Shown here: positions 22,261-34,156 of the stretch, one piece after another
Numbering within the stretch: the stretch's first letter is position 1
How the letters are laid out: the number at the start of each line of letters is the position of its first letter
NCBI RefSeq assembly: GCF_000002235.5
Contig: NW_022145609.1
Location: forward strand, 23,176,408-23,240,407
Reading direction: 5' to 3'
DNA from: Strongylocentrotus purpuratus
Taxonomy: Eukaryota > Echinodermata > Echinoidea > Camarodonta > Strongylocentrotidae
Length of the DNA stretch: 64,000 nucleotides
Program-made: the position numbers and the translations under genes
The notes under the pieces: generated by a model
Told to the model about the DNA's origin: nothing
Databases searched by the model: none
Seen by the model: the letters and a program-made list of their open reading frames with translations, nothing else

Positions 22261-22837
22261 GTGATTTGCAAGGTGTATAACGTTAACCAGGAATTCGGGA
22301 CATTGGCCATAGTATGGTTAACTAGAATAATGAATAATGAAACTGTAAACTACTTTGTACCACAATTTACGAGCAAACAAAATGAGTTAAACCATATAGT
22401 AAAGAAAAGGCCTTTGATGTTTTATTACCATAATATGAATGATTGTTTCGTTTTATTAATCGACCCTTAATGACTGTGATGTTTAGTTATTACAGCTCCT
22501 ACCACATCCCTTGATATTTTTTTTTCGGTTTAGAACTTCAAGCTAGCTTAATTACAGTCAAATAAATTCAAAATGTAAAAGTTATGTTTATCGGTACATA
22601 GCACATTTTAAAAAATTACCTTGATAACAGGGGCAATTCGATGGACATGCAATACTTTAATAGTACATCATTATTATGTTCTAATTCTATAGCGTGTTAA
22701 CCTACAATGAAATCGATACACTGACGGTCATGAAAATTATAAAAGTATATTATGTATTCCCTATCGTTTAAAATTGATAGTTCTCAAATTTTGTGTGTTC
22801 TTCTTTTTTTTTGTCGCCATAAATGGCATCTCAACAG

Positions 22838-23032
22838 ATAGAGAAGGTGTGCATTCACGATTGTGATCTAAACAAGAATGACCCAACAGCATCACGTGAC
22901 CTAGCCAGGTTTCTTTTTTTCCTGCCTTGTCTCACCGACCTGACGATAAAGGGCTCTGACGATCAATTTAATCATATTTTCCTTCATGATGATTTCTACC
23001 ACGAACTTGCTCGTCAGGCCTCATCCTCAAAG
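22838..23032 (+). CDS. NLR array LRR exon, copy 3
   Basis: The exon has 65 codons, intact and phase 0/0. First strand region: VCIHDCDLNKND. The helix reads ARFLFFLPCL, where a T run changes Cys-Leu to Phe-Phe. The variable loop is KGSDDQFNHIFLH. The donor is AAAG|GTGATT. Confidence 0.75.
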
Positions 23033-23588
23033 GTGATTTGCAAGGTGTATAACGTGTACCTGGAATACGGGACATTGGCCATATGGTTACCTAGAATGAT
23101 GAATAATGAAACTGTAATCTACTTTGTACCACAATTTACGAGCAAACAAAATGAGTTAAACCGTATCTAGTAAAGAAAAGTCATTGATGTTTTATTACCA
23201 TAATTTGAATGATTGTTTCTTTTCATTAATCGACCCTTAATGACCGTGATGTTCAGTAATTACAGCTTCTACCACATCCCTCGATATTTTGTTTTCGGTT
23301 TAGGACTTCAAGCTAAAAGCTTAATTACATTCAAATTTATGTTTATCGGTACATAATACATTTAGAAAAAGTACCTTGATAATAGGCGCAATTCGATGGA
23401 CAGCAGTACTTAGTACATCATTATTATGTTTTAATTCTATAGCGTGTTAACCTACAATGTAATCGATACACTGACGGTCATGAAAATGATAAAAGTATAT
23501 AATGTATTCCCTATCGTTTAAAATTGATAGTTCTCAAATTGTGTGTGTGTGTTGTTGTTTTTTGTCGCCATAAATGGCATCTCAACAG

Positions 23589-23774
23589 ATAGAGAAGGTG
23601 TGCATTCACGGTTTTCATCTAAACAACAATGACCCAACAGCATCACGTGACCTAGCCAGGTTTCTGTGTCTCCTGCCTTGTCTCACCGACCTGACGATAA
23701 AGCACTATGCCGATAAACTTTTCCATCGTGATGATTTCTACCTCGAACTTGCTCGTCAGGCCTCATCCTCAAAG
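23589..23774 (+). CDS. NLR array LRR exon, copy 4
   Basis: The exon has 62 codons, intact and phase 0/0, the shortest intact copy. The variable loop is contracted to KHYADKLFHR, a clean in-frame loss of codons relative to its neighbours. The first strand region is VCIHGFHLNNND and the end is YLELARQASSSK. Just past the donor the intron has an extra T that would break the unspliced frame, which has no effect if the exon is spliced. Confidence 0.75.
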
Positions 23775-24329
23775 GTGATTGGCAAGGTGTTTTAACGTTA
23801 ACCAGGAATACGGGACATTGGCCATAGTATGGTTAACTAGAATGATGAATAATGAAACTGTAAACTACTTTGTACCACAATTTACGAGCAAACAAAATGA
23901 GTTAAACCATATAGTAAAGAAAAGTCCTTTGATGTTTTATTACCATAATATGAATGATTGTTTCGTTTTATTAATCGACCCTTAATGACTGTGATGTTTA
24001 GTAATTACAGCTCCTACCACATTCCTAGATTTTGTTTCGGTTTAGAACTTCAAGTTAAAAGCTTAATTACAGTCAAATAAATTCAAAATGTAAAAGTTAT
24101 GATTATCGGTACATAGCACATTTTAAAAAATTACCTTGATAACAGGGGCAATTCGATGGACATGCAATACTTTAATAGTACATCATTTTTATGTTCTAAT
24201 TCTAAAGGGTGTTAACGTACAATGTAATCAATACACTGACGGTCATGAAAATGATAAAAGTATATTATGTATTCCCCGCTATCGTCTAAAATTGATAGTT
24301 CTCAAATTGTGTGAGTTCTTTTTTTTTTG

Positions 24330-24345
24330 TCGCCATATTATTACC
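24330..24345 (+). other. Exon-deletion scar in an array unit
   Basis: A unit here runs from the T-rich tract and GTCGCCAT straight into ATTATTACCATAATGTG, which normally lies about 185 bases after the exon. The exon and both splice sites have been removed in one deletion of about 380-390 bases, leaving the flanks of the unit otherwise normal. Confidence 0.8.
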
Positions 24346-24747
24346 ATAATGTGAATGATTATTAATCGACCCTTTATGACCGTGATTTTCAGTAATAACA
24401 GCTCCTACCACATCCCCTGATATTTTTGTTTCGGTTTAGAACTTCAAGCTAAAAGCTTAATAACAGTCAAATAAATTCAAAATGTAAAATTTATGTTTAT
24501 CGCTACATCACACATATTAAAAAATTACATTGATAATACTTAATAGGCGCAATTTGATGGACATGCAGTATTTAGTACATCATCATTATTTTCTAATTCT
24601 ATAGCGTCTTAACCTACAATGTAGTTAATACACTTACGATCATGAAAATGATAAAAGTATATTATCTATTCCCTATCGTTTGAAATTGATAGTTCACAAA
24701 TTGTGTGTGTTCTTTTTTTCCTGTCGCCATGAATGGCATCTCAACAG

Positions 24748-24942
24748 ATAGAGAAGGTGTGCATTTATGGTTGTAATCTAAACAAGAATGACCCAACAGC
24801 ATCACGTGACCTAGCCAGGTTTCTGTGTCTCCTGCCTTGTCTTACCGACCTGACGATAAAAAACTCAGACGATCAATACGCATATCTTTTTCTTAGCGAT
24901 GATTTCTACCTCGAACTTGCTCGTCAGGCCTCATCCTCAAAG
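24748..24942 (+). CDS. NLR array LRR exon, copy 5
   Basis: The exon has 65 codons, intact and phase 0/0. First strand region: VCIYGCNLNKND. The variable loop is KNSDDQYAYLFLS and the end YLELARQASSSK. A hAT-like element has inserted 49 bases after the donor without touching the exon. Confidence 0.75.
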
Positions 24943-24991
24943 GTGATTTGCAAGGTGTTTAACGTTTACCTGGAATACGGGACATTGGCCA

Positions 24992-26551
24992 CATAGGCGC
25001 CGGAAGTGGGGGGGGCAAAACGCATTTTTGCCCCCCAAAAACGCCCCCCCCCCCCTCCAAAAAAAAAAAAAAAGCAGTAAAGGAGTTAAGATAGTTTGTA
25101 TTTTTAACCCAAAAGAACATAACAATAATAAAAACCTGACTTAAATGACGTATAAAATTCCATTCAAAGAAAAGGAAAGTTGACAGGAATTAAATTTTCT
25201 AAACATTGCGAATGCTACCTATATTTATCAATGGAGGTTTTTATAATAGCGATACGCGCATATCGTGGTCATATCGTGAGAGAATGGGAAAGCGTGTCTG
25301 TTTTTTGTTATAGCGGTGAGAAGCTCATGATACCCTGAACGCTGGCGTACTGATGCGGGGAGGGGGGGGGGGTAATTTTTATTCGATACCAGTGATTTAC
25401 AAATGTTGATTGAAATGACATGATTTTCCGGTATTTTTTCTCAATTTTTTTGTAAGTCATACCTTTTTATGCGTTTCTTGGAAAATTTGAAATTCCCAAA
25501 TTTACAGTCGGGCGAAAAATATACTTATTTAGAAGCCTTTATGTCAGGGTCTGCAGAACGGCCGGGCTCGGGGGCTCGAGACCCCCTCACTTTTTGAAAA
25601 AGTTTGTTACAGAGAAAAAGAAAGAAAGAGAGAGAGAAAAAAAAAGGTGACCTGCCAAAGTCACAAATGAGGTATCAAAATATGCTCATCTGACCGTAAT
25701 TAAATACCGAAAACCCCAGAGCTTACGGGGGCTCCGCCCCCGCACCCCACCAAGGGCCCTAAGGCGGTCCCCTGTATGCTCATCTGACCGTTATTAAATA
25801 CCTAAAACCCCGGAGCTTACGGGGGCTCTGCCTCCGGAGCCCACCAAGGGCCCTTAGTCGGTCCCCTGTGCTCATCTGACTGTTATTAAATACCTAAAAC
25901 CCCAGAGCTTACGGGGGCTCCACCCCCGGACCCCACCAAGGGCCCTAAGGCGGTCCCCTGTATGCTCATCTGACCGTTATTAAATAACTAAAACCCCTGA
26001 GCTTCCGGGGGCTCTGCCCCCTGGACCCTTCCAAATAAGGGCCCTAAGGCGGGGCCCTGGATGCTCATCTGACCGTAATCAAATGCCTAAAACCCCAGAG
26101 CTTACGGGGGCTCCGACCCCGGACCCCATCAAGTGCCCTAAGGCAGTCCCCTGTATGCTCATCTGACCGTTATTAAATAACTAAAACCCACGAGCTTTCG
26201 GGGGCTCTGCTCCCTGGCCTCTCCGCCAATTAGTGTCCTGCCAGTGTCACAAATAATGTATCTAAATATGCTTATCTGACCATAATTGTAATGCCTAAAA
26301 CCTCTGAGCTTCTGGGGGCTCAGGCCCTGGACCCTACGGCAATTTACGCTCTACCTGATCGTTAATAATCCACTTTGAAAAACGTTCCGCGGGGACTGCA
26401 TGTAAAGTGTAAGAGTGGTGGTGATGCAGATTTTTCTTCTGACCCCCCCCCCCTCCAAACATTTTTGCTCGTTACGTCACTGCCACTGGAAGGTGAGCCC
26501 CCTGGAATGTTTGCCCCCCCCCCCAATCCCTAACTGCTTCCGGCGCGTCTG
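24992..26551. mobile_element. hAT-like element with minisatellite A, TSD ATTGGCCA
   Basis: The element starts CATAGGCGCCGGAAG and ends CTTCCGGCGCGTCTG, with ATTGGCCA on both sides (24984-24991 and 26552-26559). The 8-bp duplication fits hAT. The interior from about 25680 to 26290 is six to seven units of a 95-bp minisatellite. No transposase is present. It is the sister of 40420-42303. The target was the intron just after array exon copy 5. Confidence 0.88.
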
Positions 26552-26720
26552 ATTGGCCATAGGTTAACTAGAATGGTGAATAATGAGAAACTGTAAACTA
26601 CTTTGTACCACAATTTACGAGCAAACAAAATGATTTAAACCGTAACTAGTCAAGAAAAATCATTTGATGCTTTATTACCATAATGTGAATGATTATTTCG
26701 TTTTATTAATCGACCCTTAA

Positions 26721-27746
26721 CCCTAATAAGGCCTGGGGCCATTAATCCCCCCCCCCCCCCAGGCGCGGATCAAGGGTTTCTTAGGGGAGGGGGCCCAACT
26801 TTGTTTTACTTTTTTGCTTCCGAAAATTTGAATCGCGCCGGCCGAAAAGTCGCTCAGTGGGGGGGGGGGGGGGGGTAGTTAGCACATTTTTTTTTAAATT
26901 TGCACCCCCCCCCCCCCTTGAGCACCAGGGGGGGGGGGGGGCCCAACCCCCCAAAAAGGTAAAAATCACGTGATTTTACATGATTTGTTTCTCAAGGGGG
27001 GCCCGGGCCCCCCCCCCCCCCCCCCTTCGCGATTTTTTTTGCTTGTTCGGGAACGCATACGGATGGCGCTCCGCCGTTCGCTGACTTTTGTTTTCGAGTC
27101 TTCCGCATCTTTTTAAACATTTCTTTTTGAAAATCAGACGTACAGTTACAAAGTCAAGTTACCTTTTGTCTTTGCATGTCAGCCCGAAAATCGCTCATCG
27201 GTTTTCGTGATTTGTGTAAAAAAAACATATGGGATGTCATTTTTCCTAAAAGGAGATAAAACATTAGTTAATGGGTCTTGTTTAAAGGTTTGGTGTTTGT
27301 TTAGGGAGTCAAAACAGTTGAATTGTAGTTAGAAATGAAATAAAACAACAAAACAATAAAATACATCAGTTAAAAAACAATAAAATACATAAGAAATTAT
27401 CAATACAAAATATAGAATAAGGAAAAACCTAGCTCTTTCATTTTTTTTTGTCGTATTATTGATTCAAATGGTCTAAGGAATACATGTAGTGAAAAAGAAT
27501 GCTTAAATAAAAGAATATATGAATTATGGGTTAAAAAGGTGAATTTTATTACCTTATTTACATAAATTACCATAAATATGCAAATGAGTGAATTTTTCAA
27601 GAAATGAAATTTACCATAGTATTCTATACACTTCACTTGACATGCGTGCAAATTTTCGCGGTGAGCGGCCGAGATGTTAGGGGGGCCATAATGCCCCCCC
27701 CCCCCCCGGCCGTATTAAGACCTCAAATAGCCCGGCCTTTTTAGCG
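26721..27746. mobile_element. piggyBac-like element, TTAA TSD (with nested insert)
   Basis: It starts CCCTAATAAGGCC, ends GGCCTTTTTAGCG, and is flanked by TTAA (26717-26720 and 27747-27750). TTAA targets with CCC-type ends are characteristic of piggyBac. Array sequence reads through once the element is removed (CGACCC-TTAA-TGACCG). From about 26759 to 27025 it carries a nested hAT-like fragment beginning CAGGCGCGGATCAAGG with long G and C runs. No transposase frame is seen. Confidence 0.85.
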
Positions 27747-27992
27747 TTAATGACCGTTATGTTCAGTAAGTACAGCTCCTACCACATCCCTTGATATGTG
27801 TTTTGCTTTAGAACTTCAAGCTCAAAGCTTAATTACAGTCAATTTAAATTCAAAATGTTAAATTTAGGCCAAAAGTCATTACAATCATGAAAATGATAAA
27901 AGTATATCATGTTTTCCCTATCGCTTAAAATTTATAGTTCTGAAATTGTGTGTGTTCTTTTTTTGTTGTCGCCATGAATGGCATTTCAACAG

Positions 27993-28187
27993 ATACAGAA
28001 AGTGTGCATTCAGGGTTGTAATCTAAACGAGAATGACCCAACAGCATCACGTGACCTAGCCATGTTTCTGTGTCTCCTGCCATGTCTTACCGAACTGATG
28101 ATAAAGGGCTCTGACAATCATTACAATCGTCTTTTCCTTCGTGATGATTTCTACCATGAACTTGCTCGTCATGCCTCATCCTCAAAG
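27993..28187 (+). CDS. NLR array LRR exon, copy 6
   Basis: The exon has 65 codons, intact and phase 0/0. It begins IQKVCIQGCNLNEND, a second sequence type shared with copy 7. The helix is AMFLCLLPCL, the variable loop KGSDNHYNRLFLR and the end ARHASSSK. The donor is AAAG|GTGATT. Confidence 0.75.
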
Positions 28188-28772
28188 GTGATTTGCAAGG
28201 TGTATAACGTTTACCTGGAATACGGGACATTGGCCATATGGTTACCTAGAATGATGAATAATGAAGCAGTAAACTACTTTGTACATGTACCACAAATTAC
28301 GAGCAAACAAAATGAGTTAAACCGCATCTAGTAAAGAAAAGTCTTTTGATGTTTTATTACCATAATGTGAACGGTTGTTTCTTTTTAATACTCGACCCTT
28401 AATGACCGTGATGTTCAGTAATTTAAAAATTCCTACCACATTCCTTGATGATTTTTTGTTTTCGGTTTATTACTTCAAGCTTAAAGCTTAATTACAGTCA
28501 AATAAATTAAATATGTAAAAATTTATATTCATCGGTACATAGCACATGTAGAAAAATTACCTTGATAACAGACGCAATTCGATGGACATGCAATACTTAG
28601 TACATCATTATTATGTTTCAGTTCTATAGCGTGTTAACCTACAATGTAACTAATGCACTGACGGTCATGAAAATGATAAAAGTATATCATGTATTTCTTA
28701 TCGCTTAAAATTGATAGTTCTGAAATTGTGTGTGTTCTTTTTTTGTTGTCGCCATGAATGGCATCTCAACAG

Positions 28773-28967
28773 ATACAGAAAGTGTGCATTCAGGGTTGTA
28801 ATCTAAACGAGAGTGACCCAACAGCATCACGTGACCTAGCCAGGTTTCTGTGTCTCCTGCCTTGTCTTACCGACCTGATGATAAATGACTATCACGATCC
28901 ATACAATCATCATTTCCTTCATGACGATTTCTACCACGAACTTGCTCGTCAGGCCTCATTCTCAAAG
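28773..28967 (+). CDS. NLR array LRR exon, copy 7
   Basis: The exon has 65 codons, intact and phase 0/0. It begins IQKVCIQGCNLNESD. The variable loop NDYHDPYNHHFLH is nearly the same as in broken copy 12. The end is ARQASFSK. Confidence 0.75.
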
Positions 28968-29645
28968 GTGATTTGCAAGGTGTATAACGTTTATCTGGAA
29001 TACGGGACATTGGCCATATGGTTACCTAGAATGATGAATAATGAAACAGCTAGTAAACTACTTTGTACCACAATTTACGAGCAAACAACATGAGTTAAAC
29101 CGTATCTAGTAAAGGAAAGTCATTTGATGTATTATTACCATAATGTGAATAATTTTTTCTTGTTATTAATTGACCCTTAATGACCGTGATGTTCACAATT
29201 TGCAGCTCCTATCACATCCCTTGATATGTGTTTTGCTTTAGAACTTCAAGCTAAAAGCTTGATTACCGTCAAATAAATTCAAAATGTAAAATTTATGTTT
29301 ATAGGTACATAACACATTTAGTAAAAGTACCTTGATAATAGGCACAATTCGATGGACATACTTAGTACATCATTATTATTTTCTAATTCTATAGCGTGTT
29401 AACCTGCAATGTAATTAATACACTTACGATCATGAAAATGATAAAAGTATATTATCTTGTTTTCGCGATCGTTTAAAGTTAATAGTTCTCATTTTGTTTT
29501 TTGTTGTTTTTTTTATTTGGGGGGGGGGGTTTCTTTGTTCATATTCATATTCATATTTATTTCATTTTCAACAGAAAGGTAAACAAAGACATTACATTTT
29601 TTTCATACACAATTAATGTTGTTGTCATGAATGGTATCTCAACAG

Positions 29646-29844
29646 ATAGGGAAGGTGTGCATTCAGGGCTGTAATCTAAAGAAGAATGACCCCACAGCAT
29701 CACGTGACCTAGCCAGGTTTCTGTGTCTCCTGCCTTGTCTCACCGACGTGACGATAAAGGACACTACTCTACAGTCAATACGAAGATCCTTTCCTTCGTG
29801 ATGATTTCTACCACGAACTTGCTCGTCAGGCCTCATCCTCAAAG
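29646..29844 (+). pseudogene. NLR array LRR exon, copy 8, frameshifted
   Basis: The acceptor and donor contexts are intact but the exon is 199 bases, not a multiple of three. The reading frame opens IGKVCIQGCNLKKND and is lost in the variable region (ACACTACTCTACAGTC), reaching TGA about 20 codons early. If included, it would shift or end the NLR frame, so it must be skipped or dead. The DNA upstream of its T-rich tract is also disturbed by a G-rich insertion near 29520. Confidence 0.85.
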
Positions 29845-29952
29845 GTGATTTGCAAGGTGTATAACATTTACCTGGAATACGGGACATTGGTCATTATGGT
29901 TAACTAGAATGATGAATAATGAGAAACTGTAAACTACTTTGTACCACAATTT

Positions 29953-30556
29953 ACATATTGCTCCAATTGTCTCATTTTCGCTCACTGGAACATTGCCAGC
30001 ACAAACCACTGACCTCTACCTCCTGGACGGATCATCGCTCATTCCCATTCACTTTACGTTACGTACTAAAAGGCTGTATTGTCTGACCTTTTATGAATAT
30101 TCATGTTTTTGCTTACCTCGGCAAAATGTTTGCTTTAACTAAATGGAAAAATTACGGTGGGGGGTTGGATGAAATGGACATAATGAACCAAGCAGAAGTG
30201 GTCTATGATAATTCATGCTTCTTATCCTCCACGTGCTTGACCTAAAATCTTAAAATCGCTTGGCAAACTGAGTCCAAAGTTCGACTTGTTTCACATGTGT
30301 ATTATAGGCAATGATGAGCTTGCAACCTATTTTGATCAAATTACGGTGGGTGAACTTTCAAAAATCAATGGGACATCAGGGTTCCAATGAAAGAGCTAGT
30401 GATAATGTAAGTCGGGGTGGATGTGCTTTTCTTTTAAACAAAAAATGAATTTTTAACGATTTTTTGGGTACAATTCCATAGGCTAACATGTATGGCTCAG
30501 TGCTGACTCTGACGATAGGGGTCGTTGTGAAATGAGACTAAACGGAGCTATATGCG
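29953..30556. mobile_element. MITE of unassigned family in array unit
   Basis: About 604 bases interrupt the normally continuous AATTTAC-GAGCAAAC of the unit. The ends are imperfect inverted repeats: ATATTGCTCCAATTGTCTC at the left and the complement of ATATAGCTCCGTTTAGTCTC at the right. I cannot define a target duplication with confidence. There is no coding potential. Confidence 0.6.
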
Positions 30557-30657
30557 AGCAAACAAGATGAGTTTAACCGTATCTAGTCGAGGGAAACCAT
30601 TTGATGCTTTATTACCATAATGTTAATGATTGTTTCGTTTTATTAATCGACCCTTAA

Positions 30658-31431
30658 CCCTAATAAGGCCAGGGGGCCATTGTGCTCCCTCCCCCCCCCC
30701 CTCCTCTCCGGATTGTATCTGCTTGTTCGGGAACGCATAAGGATGGCGCTCCGCCGCCCGCTGACTTTTTTCTTTTGAGTCTTGCGCATCTTTTTTAACA
30801 TTTTTTTTTAGAAAATCAGACGTACAGTTACAAAGTCACGTGACCTTTTGTCTTTGCATGCAGCCCGAAAATCGCTCATCAGTTTTCGTGATTTGTGTAA
30901 AAAACATATGGGGTGTCATTTTTCCTAAAAGGAGATAAAACATTAGTTATTAGGTCTTGTTTAAAGGTTAGGTGTTTGTTTTGGGAGTCAAAACAGTTGA
31001 ATTGTAGTTAGAAATGAAATAAAACAACAAAACAATAAAATACACGAGTTAAAAAACAATAAAATACATAAGAAATTATCAAAACAAAATATAACATAAG
31101 GAATAACCTAGGTCTTCCATTGTCTTTTGTCGTATTAGTGTTTCAAATGGTCTAACGAATACATGTAGTGAAAAAGAATGCTTAAATAAAAGAATATTAT
31201 GATAAATGGGTAAAAGGGTGACTGTTATGACCTTATTTGCATAAATTACCATAAATATGCAAATGAGTGAATTTAAAAAAAATGAAATTTACCATAGTGT
31301 TCTATACACTTCACTTGACATGCGTGCAAATTTTCGGGGCGATCGGCTGTTTCACGGCCGAGATCTAAGGGGAGCCATGATGCCCCCCCCCCCCCCGTAT
31401 TAAGACCTCAAATAGCCCGGCCTTTTTAGGG
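30658..31431. mobile_element. piggyBac-like element, TTAA TSD (second copy)
   Basis: The 774-bp element starts CCCTAATAAGGCC, ends GGCCTTTTTAGG, and is flanked by TTAA (30654-30657 and 31432-31435). The interior matches 26721-27746 without its nested insert, and also 54937-55638 in reverse orientation. It is non-autonomous. Confidence 0.87.
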
Positions 31432-31793
31432 TTAATGACCGTGATGTTCAGTAATTACAGCTCCTACCACATCCCTTGATATGTGTTTTGTTTAGAACTT
31501 CAAGCTAAAAGCTTAATTAGAGTCAAATTAAATTCAAAATGTAAAATTTATGTATATCGGTACATAGCACATTAAAAAATTACCTTGATAATAAGCGCAT
31601 TTCCAAGGACAAGCAGTACTTAGTACATCATCATTATTTTCTAATTCTATAGCGTCTTAACCTACAATGTAATCGATACACTGAAGGTCATGCAAATATT
31701 AAAAGTATATCATATATTCCGTATCGCTTAAAATTGATAATTCTCCAATTTTGTGTGTTCTTTTTTTTGTCGCCATGAATGGCATCTCAACAG

Positions 31794-31988
31794 ATGGAGA
31801 AGGTGTGCATTGAGGGTTGTAATCTAAACGAGAATGACCCCACAGCATCACGTGACCTAGCCAGGTTTCTGTGTCTCCTGCCTTGTCTCACCGACCTGAT
31901 GATAAAGGACTCAGACGATCAATACAAAGATCTTTTCCTTCGTGATGATTTCTACCACGAACTTGCTCGTCAGGCCTCATCCTCAAAG
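31794..31988 (+). CDS. NLR array LRR exon, copy 9
   Basis: The exon has 65 codons, intact and phase 0/0. It begins MEKVCIEGCNLNEND. The variable loop is KDSDDQYKDLFLR and the end ARQASSSK. Glu replaces His or Gln in the first strand. As in copy 4, an extra T just downstream would close the unspliced frame. Confidence 0.75.
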
Positions 31989-32554
31989 GTGATTTGCAAG
32001 GTGTTTTAACGTTAACATGGAATAAGGGACATTGGTCATTATGGTTAACTAGAATGATGAATAATGAAACTGTAAACTACTTCGTACCACAATTTACGAA
32101 CAAACAAAATGAGTTAATCCGTATCTAGTAAAGAAAGTCATTTGATGTTTTATTATCATAATTTGAATGATTGTTTCGTTTTATTAATCGACCCTCAATG
32201 ACCGTGATGTTCAGTAATTCCAGCTCCTACCACACCCCTTGATTTTTTGTTCCGGTTTAGAACTTTAAGCTAAAAGCTTAATTACAGTCAAATAAATTAA
32301 AAATGTATTTATATTTATCGGTACATAGCACATTTGAAAAAAATTACCTTGATAACAGGCGCGATTCGATAGACATGCAAAACTTAGTACATGTTCCTAT
32401 TCTATACTATAGCGTGTTAACCTACAATGTAACTTATACACTGACGGTCATGAAAATGATAAACGTATATTATGTTTTCCCTATATTTTAAAATGGATAG
32501 TTCTCAAATTTGTTGTGGTCTTTTTTTTTGTCGCCATAAATGGCACCTCAACAG

Positions 32555-32668
32555 ATAGAGAAGGTGTGCATTCAGGGTTGTAATCTACGTGAGAATGACC
32601 CAACAGCATCACGTGACCTAGCCAGGTTTCTGTGTCTCTTGCCTTGTCTTACCGAACTGACGATAAAT
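32555..32668 (+). pseudogene. NLR array LRR exon, copy 10, 3'-truncated
   Basis: The first 38 codons are normal (IEKVCIQGCNLREND ... LTELTIN), then the sequence jumps to the pre-exon intron of another unit (GATAGTTCTCAAATGTTGTGTG). The second half of the exon and its donor are gone. The junction looks like a deletion between neighbouring units. A non-array segment and the DIRS-like element follow. Confidence 0.85.
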
Positions 32669-32710
32669 GTGATAGTTCTCAAATGTTGTGTGTTCTTCTT
32701 TTTTGTCGCT

Positions 32711-32957
32711 GTCACGTGCGATACAATTCGGCATTGAGAAGAGGGAAGAACAGTCTCAGCATGCACTGGGTTGCATGGCACCACACCACGCCGGTTCCTT
32801 TCCTTGGAAATACCCCCCCAAAACTGTAACACAGACCTCTCTCTTCAAGATCAATTATCCAAGTGAGCAGTCTGCATGTGCATTTTTACTAGCACACACA
32901 AATGAAAATGTGTCATACAAAGAGTCTGCAATTCTATACACCTGACAGAACCTAGAT
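32711..32957. other. Unassigned segment left of the DIRS-like element
   Basis: About 250 bases separate the array break from the DIRS-like element. Together with 39320-39538 this may be an older insertion into the array, itself the target of the DIRS-like element. I see no ends that identify it. Confidence 0.4.
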
Positions 32958-33114
32958 ATTTACCACAATAAATCAATGTATCTACCTATTATTTGCTAGT
33001 TTATCCAAACTACGCCATCTTCGAGAACACTCTAAAAAGTCACAATCGCGCATGCGCCCACCTCCATACATCGCCTTCACGTGCGCATCGCACGCCCGCC
33101 ATTCATCCTCTTTC
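32958..33114 (+). repeat. DIRS-like left inverted terminal repeat
   Basis: It begins ATTTACCACAATAAATC and runs through TAGTTTATCCAAACTACGCC and CGCGCATGCGCCC to CATCCTCTTTC. From about 32975 it is an almost exact reverse complement of 39139-39289. The outermost part differs from the right repeat, as in other DIRS elements. Confidence 0.9.
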
Positions 33115-33545
33115 TATTCTCGCCCACCGAGATAGACATCGTATACAGCTGAGTCACATTAAAATCAAGGATTTTGTCCTTTTTTCGTTGGGCTTGGCTC
33201 TTTTACGTATTGAATTCCGTTCTCATAATAAATGCTGTTAATATTATGGGGCGGGTTCCCTAGTCACATTTTTATTTTTGCGGAAATTTGAGTTTCATTT
33301 CTGCACCGCATATTTTCTTTTTCGCGATCGTAAATTAAGACTTCGTTACGCCGCTGGTTAAGGCGTTGGGTCTTGGCGTTATACGGCCGTTGGTTGGGTT
33401 GGCGAGTAATTTATTCATCGCCCTTTGTTCCAACTTGGTTCGTTTCGCTTCGTGGTTCACTGCTTCAGTGGTGCGGCCTTTTGTTGTGTTCGTGATTGTT
33501 GGATTTATTTTTCGTGCATGCGTTGGGTTTAGTTTGATATAAAAA

Positions 33546-33833
33546 CATTTTATTTGAAACTGTTGGCTTGATAATTTGGTGAGCGGGGAGTTGTTAAGCT
33601 CGCTCACTCCTTTTGTCTGGCGTTTCTCTTTGTTTACTTGCATTTTATTTGAAACTGTTGGCTGGATAGTTTGGTGAGCGCGGAGTTGGTTATTCTCGCT
33701 CGCTCCTTTTGTCTGGCGTTTCTCTTTGTTACTTGCATTTTATTTGAAACTGTTGGCTGGATAATTTGGTGAGCGGGGAGTTTGTTAATCTCGCTCGCTC
33801 CTTTTGTCTGGTGTTTCTCTTTGGTTTACTTTT
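33546..33833 (+). repeat. Three tandem 95-bp repeats in the DIRS-like 5' region
   Basis: Copies begin at 33546, 33641 and 33736. Each reads ATTTTATTTGAAACTGTTGGC through GGTGAGCGGGGAGTTG to GTCTGGCGTTTCTCTTTG. They lie between the left terminal repeat and the gag-like start, so they may carry promoter or leader elements (inference). Confidence 0.85.
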
Positions 33834-33851
33834 TGTGTATTCAGGTTCGTG

Positions 33852-34109
33852 ATGGATGCGTCGGAGCCTGGTACTCTTGTTTCTCCTCCAGCTGGTGCAG
33901 CTACGGGAGGGGTGTTTGTCAAGCCGACCACTCGTTTATTCAGTGTGGCGGCAGGTAAGTTAGGGAGCGCTACTAGCGTCTCTCGGACAGGCTCGTTTAT
34001 AATTACCGGCTCGACTCTGTCGGGCTCGGTAAGACAGCCATTGTTGGGACCTGGGGTCCCAGCAAGGGGGCGATCGGTTTACCGATCGTTAGCCCCCAAC
34101 GCACGATAG
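33852..34109 (+). pseudogene. DIRS-like gag start, truncated frame
   Basis: The frame starting at ATG 33852 encodes MDASEPGTLVSPPAGAATGG and continues for 86 codons to a stop, far shorter than a DIRS ORF1. It is rich in Ser, Gly, Pro and Ala. It is called gag-like only from its position as the first frame of the element; I see no diagnostic domain. Confidence 0.45.
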
Positions 34110-34156
34110 AGAAGGGCGTCATTGGTCTGCCGGCCTCTGACGTTCATGCTCTGGGG

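Noticed and set aside
25680..26290. Regularly spaced ~95-bp repeats considered as a CRISPR-like array
   Set aside because: The units are contiguous minisatellite copies without distinct spacers, inside a transposon of a eukaryotic genome.
32993..33241. Open frame starting MLVYPNYAIFENTLKS, also found inverted at 39039-39260
   Set aside because: The frame is the terminal inverted repeat of the DIRS-like element read twice, not a gene.
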